Below are positions 1 to 12,659 of a stretch of DNA of 64,000 nucleotides, piece by piece (position 1 is the first letter of the stretch; each line of letters begins with the position of its first letter). The notes beneath the pieces were generated by a model. The model saw only the letters and a list, made by a program, of their open reading frames with translations, did not search any database and was not told the DNA's origin. The position numbers were made by a program, and so were the translations under genes. Origin of the DNA: Cedecea colo (GTDB lineage: Bacteria; Pseudomonadota; Gammaproteobacteria; Enterobacterales; Enterobacteriaceae). The stretch spans positions 124,001 to 188,000 of the forward strand of contig NZ_SOYS01000003.1 of the NCBI RefSeq assembly GCF_011808225.1, in the 5' to 3' direction.

Positions 1-89
1 TGAACATCCGAATTTAACTGTTCAAGGATGACCGCGTTGACACCCGCCATATCTTGCGCGGTTAACTCATTAATTTTTTCTAAATTCAT
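1..89 (-). CDS. ispB: Octaprenyl diphosphate synthase, N-terminal fragment cut by window edge
   Basis: Only the first 29 codons are present, because the gene runs off the left edge on the minus strand. The start codon is at 89-87 and the translation begins MNLEKINELTAQDMAGVNAV, which I recognise as the E. coli IspB N-terminus. IspB extends farnesyl diphosphate to the C40 chain of ubiquinone and menaquinone. It is divergent from rplU, as in E. coli. No catalytic motif (the DDxxD pair) is inside the window, so identity rests on the N-terminus and synteny. Confidence 0.85.
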   Translation of the reverse strand, partial: MNLEKINELTAQDMAGVNAVILEQLNSDV

Positions 90-248
90 CGCAGAAGTCT
101 GGCTTACAGTCCTGTTTACCACATGTTGTTATGGAATAACGTGGAGGTAGAGAAGTGATAATGTAGTACAGATTGTACTGAAAAAACGAGGCAGATAAAC
201 GTTGTCTGTGATGTTGCGTTTTTTTTCTACGAGTATGCACAATCGGGC

Positions 249-277
249 TTGTCAAATGCTCCGTGTTTGCGTAATAT
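249..277 (+). promoter_or_regulatory. Sigma70 promoter for rplU-rpmA
   Basis: A -35 box TTGTCA (249-254) and a -10 box TAATAT (272-277) are separated by exactly 17 bp. They lie about 75 bp upstream of rplU, in the ispB-rplU divergent gap. This gives an mRNA leader of roughly 65 nt. The call is from sequence pattern only. Confidence 0.65.
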
Positions 278-293
278 TCGCGCCCTATTGTGA

Positions 294-662
<369 letters not shown>

Positions 663-680
663 TACAGAGGAGCAGATTAA

Positions 681-938
<258 letters not shown>

Positions 939-964
939 GTTTTTCGCGTCCCGGTAACGGATTG

Positions 965-994
965 AAGCCCCGCAACACGTTGCGGGGCTTTTTA
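965..994 (+). terminator. Rho-independent terminator after rpmA
   Basis: A 12-bp perfect stem (965-976 with 979-990), GC-rich in the middle, is followed by a T run. It ends the ribosomal protein part of the operon and would reduce transcription into yhbE-obgE. Confidence 0.85.
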
Positions 995-1038
995 CATTCT
1001 GCGCCCGGTAAATTAATGCAGTACCAGGGAACTTCAGT

Positions 1039-3193
<2,155 letters not shown>

Positions 3194-3220
3194 TCAGCAC
3201 AAGCTTTGTCGGTAGTCTGT

Positions 3221-3246
3221 AGGGCCGGTATCGCTGGCCCTTTTTT
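3221..3246 (+). terminator. Terminator of obgE, overlapping the pmrB stop codon
   Basis: GGGCC (3222-3226) pairs with GGCCC (3236-3240) and is followed directly by TTTTTT (3241-3246). The T run includes the first two bases of the convergent pmrB stop codon (TAA on the minus strand, 3245-3247), so the two operons abut with no spare sequence. Confidence 0.75.
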
Positions 3247-4303
3247 ATTGGATATTTGTCGGCAGCCAGCAGCAGGCATTCAGACCAGAGCATTCGCTGC
3301 GATTATCCAGCGTAAGCTTTCCGTGATGCAGCTGAATGATGCGCAGGACAATGTTTAAACCAAGCCCGCTGCCGCCGTAGCGCTGATCCATACGTCGGAA
3401 AGGCTCGGTGAGCGTCTGGCGATGCTTTTCGTCAATGCCGGGACCCTGATCTGATACGGTCAGCGCTGTTCCCGTATCCTCAGGCGTCAGGGAGACGGTA
3501 ACCACGCTTTTCTCCGGACCGTAACGGGATGCATTTTCTAACAGGTTGCGCAGCATCAGGCGTAACAATACTGCATCTCCCTGTACCGAACCGGCGCTTT
3601 CCTGCGGCCATTCGATAGTTTGTTGCCGCAGCGCCATCATCTCATCCATTTCCATTTTCAGCGGCGCAATTATGTCACGGGTCCATGTCAGCGTGCTGTA
3701 GTGCCCGCTGGCCAGCGCCTGGCCAGCTCTCGATAACATCAGTAGTTGTTCGATGGTGTGCATTAATTGATCGATGCGATCCAGAAGCATTGGCGCCTGC
3801 GGATTACCCGAGTTTGCCATCAGTTCCAGATGCAATCTGAGGCCTGCCAGCGGCGTGCGCAGTTCATGAGCTGCATCGGCGGTAAACAGGCGTTCCTGTT
3901 GAATTGACTGGTCCAGACGCCCCAGCAACTGGTTTAACGAGCTGGTCACCGCCATCACCTCTTCCATATCCGAATACATCGGCACGGGAGAAAGGTTATC
4001 CGCAGACCGGTTGGCAAGGCTCGTGCGCAGACGGTTTAAAGGACGCGTAATCCAGGTGATCGCCCAAAAAGAGAAGAACAGCGTAAAACCAATCATCACC
4101 AGCGAAGGCACCAACAGCGAGGCGATGGCTTCGTGGATCTCTTTCTCAACGTGCTGGTTACGTGATTTGGCTGAAAGCGTTTCGTTTACCAGAAAACCGA
4201 TTTGCTCCTGGCTTTCATGCCAGAGCCAGAGAGCGCTAACCACCTGAAAAAATAAAAGAATTATCGCAAGCAGAAGCATTAACCGCCGACGCATGCTATT
4301 CAT
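3245..4303 (-). CDS. pmrB: PmrB/BasS-like sensor histidine kinase
   Basis: This 352-residue inner-membrane sensor kinase closely resembles BasS/PmrB. Membrane segments lie at about residues 8-27 and 61-86, with a short periplasmic loop between them. The loop contains EIHE (55-58), matching the ExxE iron-sensing motif of PmrB. A HAMP region follows, then the H-box TADAAHELRTPLAG with H146, an N-box NLLENASRYGP and a GLGL ATP-lid motif. PmrB normally phosphorylates PmrA in response to Fe3+, Al3+ or acid and controls lipid A modification. The start overlaps the pmrA stop by 4 bp (ATGA). No pmrC/eptA is nearby, so it may be a paralogue of the canonical pair. Confidence 0.8.
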   Translation of the reverse strand: MNSMRRRLMLLLAIILLFFQVVSALWLWHESQEQIGFLVNETLSAKSRNQHVEKEIHEAIASLLVPSLVMIGFTLFFSFWAITWITRPLNRLRTSLANRSADNLSPVPMYSDMEEVMAVTSSLNQLLGRLDQSIQQERLFTADAAHELRTPLAGLRLHLELMANSGNPQAPMLLDRIDQLMHTIEQLLMLSRAGQALASGHYSTLTWTRDIIAPLKMEMDEMMALRQQTIEWPQESAGSVQGDAVLLRLMLRNLLENASRYGPEKSVVTVSLTPEDTGTALTVSDQGPGIDEKHRQTLTEPFRRMDQRYGGSGLGLNIVLRIIQLHHGKLTLDNRSECSGLNACCWLPTNIQ

Positions 4304-4962
4304 ATTCGGCTTTCCAGACGATAGCCAACGCCGCGCACGGTTTTGATTCGCTCTTTGCCTAATTTGCGGCGCAGATTGTGGATGTGCACCTCAAGCGTGT
4401 TCGAACCGGGATCGTCCTGCCAGCTATAGATATCCTGCTGCAACGTTTCGCGATGAACCGTCTGCCCGATGCGCATCATTAAACGAGTGAGAAGGGCGAA
4501 TTCTTTCGGGGTAACTTCCAGCGGCTGTTCTTGCAGCAAAACCTGCTGCGTTTGTAAGTTGAGCGTTAAGTCAGCCTGCTGTAAAAGATTATCGCTGTGT
4601 CCCTGGTAGCGGCGGATCAGCGCCCGTGCACGGGCCTGAAGTTCCACCAGCGCGAAGGGTTTAATCAGATAGTCGTCAGCGCCGGAATCCAGCCCTTTAA
4701 CCCGGTCTTCAAGCGCATCGCGTGCGGTCAGGATCAGTACGGGATTGCGTACGCCACGGCGGCGCCACTGGCTGAGCAGGGCGGCGCCGTCTTTGTCCGG
4801 CAGACCGAGATCCAGAATAACCAGGCTGTATTCACCGCTTTGTATTAACGCGTCAGCTTCAGCGGCTGTAGCGGCACAATCCAGCGCATAGCCCTCATTA
4901 CCCAGCGCTTGCGCCAGGCCTTTCTGTAACAGTAAATCATCTTCAACAATTAACAGTTTCAT
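4300..4962 (-). CDS. pmrA: PmrA/BasR-like OmpR-family response regulator
   Basis: This 220-residue OmpR/PhoB-type regulator has receiver-domain acidic residues E7, D8 and D9, the phosphoacceptor D51 (VILDLGLPD) and the conserved KPFAL lysine. The C-terminal winged helix contains the DNA-recognition stretch SNTLEVHIHNLRRKLG. Similarity is to BasR/PmrA rather than QseB. It starts 2 bp after the dacB stop and overlaps pmrB by 4 bp, so dacB-pmrA-pmrB reads as one operon. That link with a peptidoglycan hydrolase suggests an envelope-stress role, which is inference. A second PmrAB pair elsewhere in the genome cannot be excluded. Confidence 0.82.
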   Translation of the reverse strand: MKLLIVEDDLLLQKGLAQALGNEGYALDCAATAAEADALIQSGEYSLVILDLGLPDKDGAALLSQWRRRGVRNPVLILTARDALEDRVKGLDSGADDYLIKPFALVELQARARALIRRYQGHSDNLLQQADLTLNLQTQQVLLQEQPLEVTPKEFALLTRLMMRIGQTVHRETLQQDIYSWQDDPGSNTLEVHIHNLRRKLGKERIKTVRGVGYRLESRI

Positions 4963-4964
4963 GT

Positions 4965-6398
4965 TCAGTTATTCTGATAGATATCCTTATAGAGTCGACT
5001 TTCGAAGCGCACTAACGGGATACGACGGTTACGTTGATCGGCAGGCTCTACGGCATAACCGGATAAATACTGCACAAAGGCCATCCGCTGACCGCTGGCC
5101 GTAGTGATGAAACCTGCCAGGTTATATACCCCTTGCAGCGAACCTGTTTTTGCAGACACTTTGCCATCCACGCCTGCGGCATGCAGGCCAGCGCGATACT
5201 GAAGTGAACCATCGTAACCGGCTAAGGGCAGCATTGAGATAAAGTTTAGCTGAGTGTCGTTCTGCGCGATGTATTGCAGCACCTGCATCATGGTGGCTGG
5301 CGAAATTAAGTTATGACGGGATAAACCCGAACCGTCCACCAGAATAGTATTGCCTAAATTAACGCCGGCCTTCTGGCTTAAGATCTGACGTACTGCATCT
5401 GCGCCTGCACGCCAGGTGCCCGGCACGCCAAACCGATTATGGCCAATGGTGCGGAAAACGGTATCGGCAATCATATTGTCCGATTTTTTGAGCATGATTT
5501 TTAGCAGATCATGCAATGGGGCAGATTCTTTACTGGCGATAACGGTGCCCGGCGTCTTCACCAGTGTCTGACGTAACAAGGTGCCGCTATAGGTGATTCC
5601 CGCCTCTTTTAGCTCGGCCTTCAGGATTGCGCCTGCGTAGCTGGCACCGTCCTGAATGGCAAACGCCAGCGGAAGCGGATCCGCGCGTTGCGTCATGCAG
5701 CCCGTAAGAGTAAAGCGGTTAAGATCGCCCGGTACGACATCCAGCTCGCAATACTGCGCATCCGGCGAACCTTTGGCGAGAGTCCTTACCTGACTGTTCA
5801 TCAGCACCGGATACCAGGATGCGATACGAACATATGCCAGGTCGTCAGGCTTCGGAGCGCTATAGAGCGATATGGAGAAGCAGTTGCGGTCAACGATGGC
5901 TGCCGCTGGCGGCGCGCTGAAACACTGGGTCATGTCATTCCACGGCCAGCCTGGCGCTTTATCGTGGCTGGCAAACACGGAGGTGTCGATCAGCACATTT
6001 CCCTGAATCTGCTGGACGCCGGACTTTTTCAGCACGGCTACCATATTGCGAATATCCTGACGTTTTAGCGTCGGATCGCCGCCAAATCGCGCCACAAGAT
6101 CGCCATTTAGCACGCCATTGCTTACCTGAGCCTGGCTTTCAAGGGTCGTAGTAAAGCGAAAATCTGGCCCGAGCTGTAGCAGCGCCGCCAGCGCGGTAAT
6201 CACTTTTTGTGTACTGGCAGGCAGGGCCATCTGCTGACTGTGATAGTCAATCGTTGGAGCCTGCGCACCCACCTTCTGCACTATCAGCGCCAGGTTTGCC
6301 CCGTCAGGTAACTGGGAGGTGTACTCTTCAACGTTGGCGGCCTGAACGTTCAATACCACTGCACTGGTCAATCCAATGACAAATCTAAAAAATCGCAT
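4965..6398 (-). CDS. dacB: Penicillin-binding protein 4 (DD-carboxypeptidase/endopeptidase)
   Basis: This is a 477-residue periplasmic enzyme, the usual PBP4 length. It has a signal peptide (about residues 1-20, ending VQAA) and the three penicilloyl-serine transferase motifs: SxxK at S62-K65 (STQK), SDN at 306-308 and KTG at 417-419. It trims pentapeptides and cleaves cross-links in peptidoglycan. Unlike E. coli, where dacB stands beside obgE, here two regulatory genes follow it with a 2-bp gap. It is divergent from greA. Confidence 0.96.
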   Translation of the reverse strand: MRFFRFVIGLTSAVVLNVQAANVEEYTSQLPDGANLALIVQKVGAQAPTIDYHSQQMALPASTQKVITALAALLQLGPDFRFTTTLESQAQVSNGVLNGDLVARFGGDPTLKRQDIRNMVAVLKKSGVQQIQGNVLIDTSVFASHDKAPGWPWNDMTQCFSAPPAAAIVDRNCFSISLYSAPKPDDLAYVRIASWYPVLMNSQVRTLAKGSPDAQYCELDVVPGDLNRFTLTGCMTQRADPLPLAFAIQDGASYAGAILKAELKEAGITYSGTLLRQTLVKTPGTVIASKESAPLHDLLKIMLKKSDNMIADTVFRTIGHNRFGVPGTWRAGADAVRQILSQKAGVNLGNTILVDGSGLSRHNLISPATMMQVLQYIAQNDTQLNFISMLPLAGYDGSLQYRAGLHAAGVDGKVSAKTGSLQGVYNLAGFITTASGQRMAFVQYLSGYAVEPADQRNRRIPLVRFESRLYKDIYQNN

Positions 6399-6513
6399 AA
6401 TCTCGCGGTAACAGCCTGGAAACGTGCAGCCATACTACGGTGCATCGCGGTGCAAAGTAAACGATGACCCTTGTGGAACTCCAGGGTAAAATACGTATCA
6501 AATTGAAAACCGT

Positions 6514-6552
6514 TCCTGACCTGGGGTTTTGCTCCGGGTCAGTTTTCTTTTA
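6514..6552 (+). terminator. Terminator/attenuator in the greA leader (GraL-like)
   Basis: A stem of about 11 bp (6516-6526 with 6532-6542) with a TTTTG-containing loop and a trailing T-rich tract lies about 90 bp upstream of greA. In E. coli most transcripts from the greA promoter end at such a terminator and accumulate as the GraL small RNA. The hairpin is seen directly; GraL equivalence is inferred from position. Confidence 0.65.
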
Positions 6553-6642
6553 TTTGTTGTCAGGCGAATGCTCTGGCTATGCTCTTAAGTCAGCACAACT
6601 GAAGGCCGTGCTGAACAGGACAGTTTTTAAGAGGTATAACAA

Positions 6643-7119
6643 ATGCAACCTATTCCGATGACCTTACGAGGTGCTGAAAGATTACGCGAAGAGCTCGACT
6701 TCCTGAAGTCGGTTCGCCGCCCGGAAATCATTGCCGCAATTGCCGATGCTCGTGAGCACGGCGACCTGAAAGAAAATGCTGAATACCACGCGGCGCGCGA
6801 GCAGCAGGGTTTCTGTGAAGGCCGTATTCAGGATATTGAAGCCAAGTTATCTAACGCCCAGGTTATCGATGTCACCAAAATGCCTAACAATGGCCGTGTG
6901 ATTTTTGGTGCCACGGTGACCGTGCTGAATCTTGAGAACGATGAAGAGCAGGCTTATCGCATTGTTGGCGATGATGAGGCTGATTTTAAACAGAATCTTA
7001 TTTCCGTTAATTCACCTATCGCACGCGGTCTGGTGGGGAAAGAGCAGGATGACGTTGTCGTTATCCGCACGCCGGGCGGCGATGTCGAGTTCGAGATCGT
7101 CAAAGTGGAATATTTATAA
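6643..7119 (+). CDS. greA: Transcription elongation factor GreA
   Basis: This is a 158-residue protein, full length. The N-terminal coiled coil (about 1-75) carries the tip acidic residues D41 and E44, which enter the RNA polymerase secondary channel and stimulate cleavage of backtracked RNA. A C-terminal FKBP-like domain binds polymerase. The start [17 protein letters not shown] follows AAGAGG at 6628-6633. An in-leader terminator lies upstream and a bidirectional terminator downstream, so it is a single-gene unit. Confidence 0.97.
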   Translation: MQPIPMTLRGAERLREELDFLKSVRRPEIIAAIADAREHGDLKENAEYHAAREQQGFCEGRIQDIEAKLSNAQVIDVTKMPNNGRVIFGATVTVLNLENDEEQAYRIVGDDEADFKQNLISVNSPIARGLVGKEQDDVVVIRTPGGDVEFEIVKVEYL

Positions 7120-7163
7120 TTTCTGCTAAGCTGATTGCCGACGTGGCGTATTGTAAAGAAAGG

Positions 7164-7188
7164 AAAAAGGCCGCATAGCGGCCTTTTA
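7164..7188. terminator. Bidirectional terminator between greA and yhbY
   Basis: A 10-bp perfect stem, AAAAGGCCGC (7165-7174) with GCGGCCTTTT (7178-7187), has an ATA loop. A/T flanks on both sides let it serve both convergent genes. Confidence 0.85.
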
Positions 7189-7225
7189 TCAGCTAACAGA
7201 GCGTGGCATTTTGCTCACTCTGCGC

Positions 7226-7519
7226 TTATTTTGGCAGAGAAATTTTACGCTCTTTAGACGGGCGATATAGCACCAGCGTTTTACCGATGACCTGTACATT
7301 ACAGGCGCCGGTTTCCCGCACGATGGCATCCACTATCAGGGTTTTTGTCTCACGATCTTCCGTTGCGACTTTGACCTTGATTAACTCATGGTGCCCAAGT
7401 GCTTGTTCAATCTCGGCCAGTACCCCTTCGGTCAAACCATTATTGCCAAGCATGACTACCGGCTTGAGTGGATGAGCAAGACCTTTCAGGTGCTGTTTTT
7501 GTTTAGTACTCAGATTCAT
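7226..7519 (-). CDS. yhbY: Ribosome assembly RNA-binding protein YhbY (CRM domain)
   Basis: This 97-residue single CRS1-YhbY domain protein binds pre-50S particles in E. coli. The GxxG loop typical of CRM domains is visible as GNNG in the segment PVVMLGNNGLTEGV. The length and the terminal RPSKERKISLPK match the family. It is divergent from rlmE, another 50S maturation gene, which supports a shared ribosome-assembly theme. Confidence 0.93.
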   Translation of the reverse strand: MNLSTKQKQHLKGLAHPLKPVVMLGNNGLTEGVLAEIEQALGHHELIKVKVATEDRETKTLIVDAIVRETGACNVQVIGKTLVLYRPSKERKISLPK

Positions 7520-7644
7520 CGTATTATTTGCTTACGTTGGGATTGAAAACGGTTCATTCTACCGCCATCTCCAGTGTATCGCCAAATCGGCTGTGCTGAT
7601 TTTTAACAGTCTGCCACTCACGATGAACAAAGTTGGAAATTGAG

Positions 7645-8274
7645 ATGACAGGTAAGAAGCGTTCTGCCAGCTCCAGTCGCTGGCTGCAGGAACACTTTAG
7701 CGATAAATATGTACTTCAGGCACAGAAAAAGGGGTTGCGTTCCCGTGCCTGGTTTAAACTTGATGAAATACAGCAAAGTGACAAACTTTTTAAGCCAGGA
7801 ATGACGGTTGTCGATCTTGGCGCTGCTCCCGGAGGCTGGTCACAGTACGTTGTGACAGAAATCGGGAATCAAGGGCGAATCATTGCTTGCGATCTTTTAC
7901 CAATGGATCCTATCGTTGGTGTGGACTTCCTTCAGGGCGATTTTCGTGATGAATTAGTCGTCAAGGCCCTGCTGGAGCGTGTTGGTGACAGTAAAGTTCA
8001 GGTTGTCATGTCAGATATGGCACCAAACATGAGCGGGACACCGGCAGTAGATATTCCGCGCGCTATGTATCTGGTAGAACTGGCACTGGAAATGTGCCGC
8101 GACGTTCTGGCGCCGGGCGGAAGTTTTGTAGTGAAAGTGTTTCAAGGCGAAGGTTTCGATGAATACCTGCGAGAAATTCGCTCCCTGTTTACGAAGGTTA
8201 AAGTTCGTAAACCGGACTCTTCTCGTGCCCGCTCACGTGAAGTGTACATTGTAGCGACCGGGCGCAAAGTATAG
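7645..8274 (+). CDS. rlmE: 23S rRNA 2'-O-ribose U2552 methyltransferase RlmE
   Basis: This 209-residue FtsJ/RrmJ methyltransferase modifies U2552 in the 23S A-loop. The start is the ATG at 7645 ([20 protein letters not shown]); a four-codon in-frame upstream extension is ignored. The catalytic tetrad is intact at the expected positions K38, D124, K164 and E199. The SAM-binding motif [12 protein letters not shown] is at about 56-67. ftsH follows after 47 bp, the standard rlmE-ftsH operon. Confidence 0.96.
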   Translation: MTGKKRSASSSRWLQEHFSDKYVLQAQKKGLRSRAWFKLDEIQQSDKLFKPGMTVVDLGAAPGGWSQYVVTEIGNQGRIIACDLLPMDPIVGVDFLQGDFRDELVVKALLERVGDSKVQVVMSDMAPNMSGTPAVDIPRAMYLVELALEMCRDVLAPGGSFVVKVFQGEGFDEYLREIRSLFTKVKVRKPDSSRARSREVYIVATGRKV

Positions 8275-8321
8275 TACCCTGACGCTGTTTGTTAACACAG
8301 TTGTAATATGAGGTTAATCCC

Positions 8322-10268
8322 TTGAGTGACATGGCGAAAAACCTAATACTCTGGCTGGTCATCGCGGTTGTGCTGATGTCTGTGTTCCAGAGCTTTGGGC
8401 CCAGCGAGTCAAACGGCCGTAGGGTGGATTATTCCACTTTCCTGTCTGAAGTGAATCAGGACCAGGTTCGCGAAGCGCGTATCAATGGACGTGAAATCAA
8501 CGTTACCAAGAAAGATAGTAACCGATACACGACGTACATCCCCGTTAACGATCCCAAGCTGCTTGATAATCTGCTGACCAAGAACGTTAAAGTGGTAGGC
8601 GAGCCGCCTGAAGAGCCGAGCTTGCTGGCTTCTATCTTTATTTCCTGGTTCCCAATGCTGTTGTTGATTGGGGTCTGGATCTTCTTTATGCGCCAGATGC
8701 AGGGCGGCGGTGGCAAAGGTGCCATGTCGTTCGGTAAGAGCAAGGCGCGTATGCTCACCGAAGACCAAATCAAAACCACTTTTGCCGATGTCGCAGGCTG
8801 TGACGAAGCAAAAGAAGAGGTGGCTGAGCTGGTTGAGTACCTTCGTGAGCCGAGCCGTTTCCAGAAACTGGGCGGCAAAATCCCGAAAGGCGTGCTGATG
8901 GTTGGCCCTCCGGGTACCGGTAAAACCCTGCTGGCGAAAGCCATCGCGGGTGAAGCGAAAGTGCCATTCTTTACTATCTCCGGTTCTGACTTCGTGGAAA
9001 TGTTCGTCGGCGTAGGCGCATCCCGCGTGCGTGATATGTTCGAACAGGCCAAGAAAGCGGCACCGTGCATCATCTTTATCGATGAAATCGACGCCGTCGG
9101 CCGCCAGCGTGGCGCAGGTTTAGGCGGTGGTCACGATGAACGTGAGCAGACGCTGAACCAGATGCTGGTTGAGATGGATGGTTTTGAAGGCAACGAAGGT
9201 ATCATCGTTATCGCCGCGACTAACCGTCCGGACGTTCTTGACCCGGCATTGCTGCGTCCTGGCCGTTTCGACCGTCAGGTTGTGGTCGGTCTGCCAGACG
9301 TGCGTGGTCGCGAGCAAATCCTGAAGGTGCATATGCGCCGTGTGCCACTGGCACCCGATATCGATGCGGCAATCATTGCCCGCGGTACGCCAGGTTTCTC
9401 CGGTGCGGACCTTGCAAACCTCGTGAACGAAGCTGCGCTGTTTGCCGCCCGCGGCAACAAACGTGTCGTTTCGATGGTTGAATTCGAAAAAGCGAAAGAC
9501 AAAATCATGATGGGTGCGGAACGTCGCTCCATGGTGATGACGGAAGCGCAGAAAGAATCCACCGCGTATCACGAAGCAGGTCACGCCATTATCGGTCGCC
9601 TGGTGCCGGAACACGATCCGGTGCACAAAGTAACGATTATTCCGCGCGGCCGTGCGCTGGGGGTAACCTTCTTCCTGCCCGAGGGCGATGCAATCAGCGC
9701 CAGCCGTCAGAAGCTGGAAAGCCAGATTTCTACGCTGTACGGCGGCCGTCTGGCGGAAGAGATTATTTACGGTGCGGAGCATGTTTCTACCGGGGCGTCT
9801 AACGACATTAAAGTCGCGACTAACCTGGCGCGTAATATGGTCACTCAGTGGGGCTTCTCCGAAAAACTTGGTCCGCTGCTGTACGCGGAAGAAGAGGGCG
9901 AAGTATTCCTGGGTCGTTCCGTAGCGAAAGCAAAACACATGTCCGATGAGACCGCGCGTATCATCGATCAGGAAGTGAAGCTGCTGATTGAGCGTAACTA
10001 TGCTCGTGCTCGCCAGCTCCTGAATGAGAACATGGATATCCTTCACACTATGAAAGACGCACTGATGAAGTATGAAACCATCGATGCGCCACAGATTGAC
10101 GATCTGATGGCTCGCCGCGATGTGCGTCCGCCAGCGGGTTGGGATGAATCGAATAACGGCAACAACAATTCTGATAACAACGGGAAACCACGTGCACCGC
10201 GTCCGGTCGATGAGCCGCGTACGCCGAATCCTGGTAACACCATGTCAGAACAGTTGGGCGATAAGTAA
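8322..10268 (+). CDS. ftsH: ATP-dependent zinc metalloprotease FtsH
   Basis: This 648-residue membrane-anchored AAA+ protease degrades LpxC, sigma32, SecY and other targets. Two membrane segments flank a periplasmic domain (about residues 5-25 and 100-123). Walker A GPPGTGKT is at 195-202, and the HEAGH zinc motif is near 417-421. The C-terminal tail is Asn/Pro-rich. The start is the TTG at 8322, because GAGG lies 8 nt before it; the ATG at 8331 would be 17 nt from that Shine-Dalgarno but gives the often-annotated MAKNLILW start. Confidence 0.96.
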   Translation: MSDMAKNLILWLVIAVVLMSVFQSFGPSESNGRRVDYSTFLSEVNQDQVREARINGREINVTKKDSNRYTTYIPVNDPKLLDNLLTKNVKVVGEPPEEPSLLASIFISWFPMLLLIGVWIFFMRQMQGGGGKGAMSFGKSKARMLTEDQIKTTFADVAGCDEAKEEVAELVEYLREPSRFQKLGGKIPKGVLMVGPPGTGKTLLAKAIAGEAKVPFFTISGSDFVEMFVGVGASRVRDMFEQAKKAAPCIIFIDEIDAVGRQRGAGLGGGHDEREQTLNQMLVEMDGFEGNEGIIVIAATNRPDVLDPALLRPGRFDRQVVVGLPDVRGREQILKVHMRRVPLAPDIDAAIIARGTPGFSGADLANLVNEAALFAARGNKRVVSMVEFEKAKDKIMMGAERRSMVMTEAQKESTAYHEAGHAIIGRLVPEHDPVHKVTIIPRGRALGVTFFLPEGDAISASRQKLESQISTLYGGRLAEEIIYGAEHVSTGASNDIKVATNLARNMVTQWGFSEKLGPLLYAEEEGEVFLGRSVAKAKHMSDETARIIDQEVKLLIERNYARARQLLNENMDILHTMKDALMKYETIDAPQIDDLMARRDVRPPAGWDESNNGNNNSDNNGKPRAPRPVDEPRTPNPGNTMSEQLGDK

Positions 10269-10304
10269 GCCGAGTCCGATCTATGTTTTTGCAGTAAGTA
10301 ATCC

Positions 10305-10337
10305 AAACCCCGGGCTGGTCCCGGGGTTTTTGTTTTT
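10305..10337 (+). terminator. Terminator between ftsH and folP
   Basis: A 10-bp stem, AAACCCCGGG (10305-10314) with CCCGGGGTTT (10320-10329), has a 5-nt loop followed by TTTGTTTTTG. Confidence 0.8.
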
Positions 10338-10369
10338 GTCTTAACCAAAGCCGATTCAGAGGAACTTTG

Positions 10370-11218
10370 ATGAAACTCACCGCCCAGGGCACCGCGCTCG
10401 ATCTCGCTCATCCTCACGTTATGGGAATTTTAAACGTTACTCCGGATTCGTTTTCCGATGGGGGAAAACACAACTCGCTGGTTGAGGCGGTAAAGCACGC
10501 TAATGCGATGATTAACGCCGGGGCGACAATTATTGATATCGGTGGTGAATCTACGCGGCCGGGAGCGGCTGAGGTGAGCGTGGAGGATGAACTGGCGAGA
10601 GTGATTCCAGTCGTTGAGGCGATTGCGCAGCGGTTCGAAGTATGGATCTCTATTGATACGTCCAAACCTGAAGTGATCCGCGAATCGGCGCGCGTCGGGG
10701 CGCACATCATTAATGACATCCGTTCGCTAACGGAACCGGGGGCGCTGGAAGCCGCCGCCGAAACAGGATTGCCGGTTTGCCTGATGCATATGCAGGGCAA
10801 CCCTAAAAATATGCAGCAGGCGCCGCACTATGTCGATGTTTTTGAAGAGGTTAACCGCTTCTTTATTGAGCATATCGCCCGTTGTGAAGCGGCAGGCATC
10901 GCAAAAGAAAAATTGTTACTCGACCCGGGCTTCGGTTTCGGTAAAAATCTTAGCCATAATTACCAACTTCTTGCCCGACTTTCAGAATTCCATCACTTTG
11001 GCTTGCCGCTGTTGGTCGGAATGTCGCGTAAATCAATGGTTGGCCAGCTGCTTAACGTCGGGCCGGATCAGCGCCTGAGCGGCAGTCTTGCTTGTGCCGT
11101 CGTTGCGGCAATGCAGGGGGCGCATATCATCCGAGTTCACGACGTGAAAGAAACCGTAGAAGCTATGCGCGTGGTTGAAGCCACACTTTCAGCGAAGGAA
11201 AACAAACGCTATGAGTAA
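10370..11218 (+). CDS. folP: Dihydropteroate synthase
   Basis: This 282-residue TIM-barrel enzyme joins p-aminobenzoate to the pterin pyrophosphate in folate synthesis and is the sulfonamide target. The start ATG at 10370 lies 5 nt after AGAGGAA. Visible motifs are [14 protein letters not shown] (pyrophosphate loop), [10 protein letters not shown] and DPGFGFGK. The 3' end overlaps glmM by 8 bp (ATGAGTAA), implying translational coupling. No resistance-type insertion is seen in the pABA loops. Confidence 0.96.
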   Translation: MKLTAQGTALDLAHPHVMGILNVTPDSFSDGGKHNSLVEAVKHANAMINAGATIIDIGGESTRPGAAEVSVEDELARVIPVVEAIAQRFEVWISIDTSKPEVIRESARVGAHIINDIRSLTEPGALEAAAETGLPVCLMHMQGNPKNMQQAPHYVDVFEEVNRFFIEHIARCEAAGIAKEKLLLDPGFGFGKNLSHNYQLLARLSEFHHFGLPLLVGMSRKSMVGQLLNVGPDQRLSGSLACAVVAAMQGAHIIRVHDVKETVEAMRVVEATLSAKENKRYE

Positions 11219-12548
11219 CCGTAAATATTTTGGCACCGATGGCATTCGTGGACGTGTCGGCGATAGTCCAATCACGCCTGATTTCGTTCTGAAGCTGGGT
11301 TGGGCGGCGGGTAAAGTTCTGGCTCGTCACGGCTCGCGTAAAATCATCATCGGAAAAGACACGCGTATTTCCGGCTATATGCTGGAGTCTGCCCTTGAGG
11401 CCGGGCTGGCCGCGGCCGGGCTGTCGGCATCTTTTACCGGCCCGATGCCAACGCCTGCTGTAGCGTATTTGACGCGAGCGTTCCGCGCTGAAGCTGGCAT
11501 CGTTATTTCTGCTTCCCATAATCCTTTTTACGATAACGGCATTAAATTCTTTTCCATCGACGGCACCAAACTGCCTGACGAAGTGGAAGAAGCCATTGAA
11601 GCTGAAATGGAAAAAGAGATCACCTGCGTAGATTCCGCCGAACTGGGTAAAGCCAGCCGCATCGTTGATGCCGCAGGACGCTATATCGAATTTTGCAAAG
11701 GCACTTTCCCGAACGAGCTGAGCCTGAACGGGTTAAAAATTGTGGTGGACTGCGCCAACGGGGCAACCTACCACATCGCGCCGAACGTACTGCGTGAGCT
11801 GGGCGCAACCGTTATTGCCGTTGGCTGTGAGCCTGACGGCGTTAATATCAACGAAAAATGCGGTGCAACAGACGTTCGCATGTTGCAGGAAAGGGTGCTG
11901 GCGGAAAAGGCCGACCTCGGTATCGCATTTGACGGCGACGGCGATCGCGTCATCATGGTTGATAACCAGGGTCTTAAAGTAGACGGCGACCAGATCCTTT
12001 ACATTATCGCCCGCGAGGGGCTGCGTCAGGGCCAGCTGCGCGGCGGTGCGGTTGGCACCTTGATGAGCAATATGGGCCTTGAGCTGGCGCTCAAACAGCT
12101 TGGTATCCCGTTTGCCCGTGCGAAAGTGGGCGACCGCTACGTGCTGGAAAAATTGCAGGAAAAAGGCTGGAGAATTGGCGCGGAAAACTCCGGTCATATC
12201 ATTCTGCTTGATAAAACCACAACCGGTGACGGTATTGTTGCAGGTTTGCAAGTGCTTACCGCAATGGTCCGCAATCATATGAGCCTGCACGACCTTTGCA
12301 GCGGAATGAAATTATTCCCGCAAATTCTGGTGAACGTGCGGTTTAAAGCCGGCAGTGGCGATCCGCTGGAACATGACAGCGTGAAAAAAGTGACCGCTGA
12401 AGTAGAAGAGGCGCTGGGTAATCGTGGGCGCGTTCTGCTGCGTAAATCTGGTACGGAGCCATTAATTCGTGTGATGGTGGAAGGCGAAGATAATACTCTG
12501 GTAACGGAATACGCCAATCGCATCGCAGATGCGGTCAAATCCGTTTAA
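11211..12548 (+). CDS. glmM: Phosphoglucosamine mutase
   Basis: This 445-residue enzyme converts glucosamine-6-phosphate to glucosamine-1-phosphate for UDP-GlcNAc synthesis. The catalytic phosphoserine motif SASHNP has S102 at the expected place. The metal-binding loop DGDGDR and the phosphate-binding [12 protein letters not shown] near the C-terminus are present. The true start at 11211 ([14 protein letters not shown]) overlaps the end of folP; the longer frame from 11175 would run back into folP and is not supported. Confidence 0.97.
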   Translation: MSNRKYFGTDGIRGRVGDSPITPDFVLKLGWAAGKVLARHGSRKIIIGKDTRISGYMLESALEAGLAAAGLSASFTGPMPTPAVAYLTRAFRAEAGIVISASHNPFYDNGIKFFSIDGTKLPDEVEEAIEAEMEKEITCVDSAELGKASRIVDAAGRYIEFCKGTFPNELSLNGLKIVVDCANGATYHIAPNVLRELGATVIAVGCEPDGVNINEKCGATDVRMLQERVLAEKADLGIAFDGDGDRVIMVDNQGLKVDGDQILYIIAREGLRQGQLRGGAVGTLMSNMGLELALKQLGIPFARAKVGDRYVLEKLQEKGWRIGAENSGHIILLDKTTTGDGIVAGLQVLTAMVRNHMSLHDLCSGMKLFPQILVNVRFKAGSGDPLEHDSVKKVTAEVEEALGNRGRVLLRKSGTEPLIRVMVEGEDNTLVTEYANRIADAVKSV

Positions 12549-12568
12549 TAACATAGCGCCAAAGCGAA

Positions 12569-12597
12569 CAAAAAGGCGGCGCCCACCGCCTGTTTTG
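12569..12597 (+). terminator. Terminator after glmM
   Basis: AGGCGG (12574-12579) pairs with CCGCCT (12586-12591), flanked by CAAAA on the left and GTTTTG on the right, which can extend the stem. The T tract is moderate. Confidence 0.6.
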
Positions 12598-12659
12598 TAA
12601 GCAAAAATTGGGCCGTTGCTGTTTTTTTCTGCAATCGGTGCAATGTTAAGAAATTGCCC

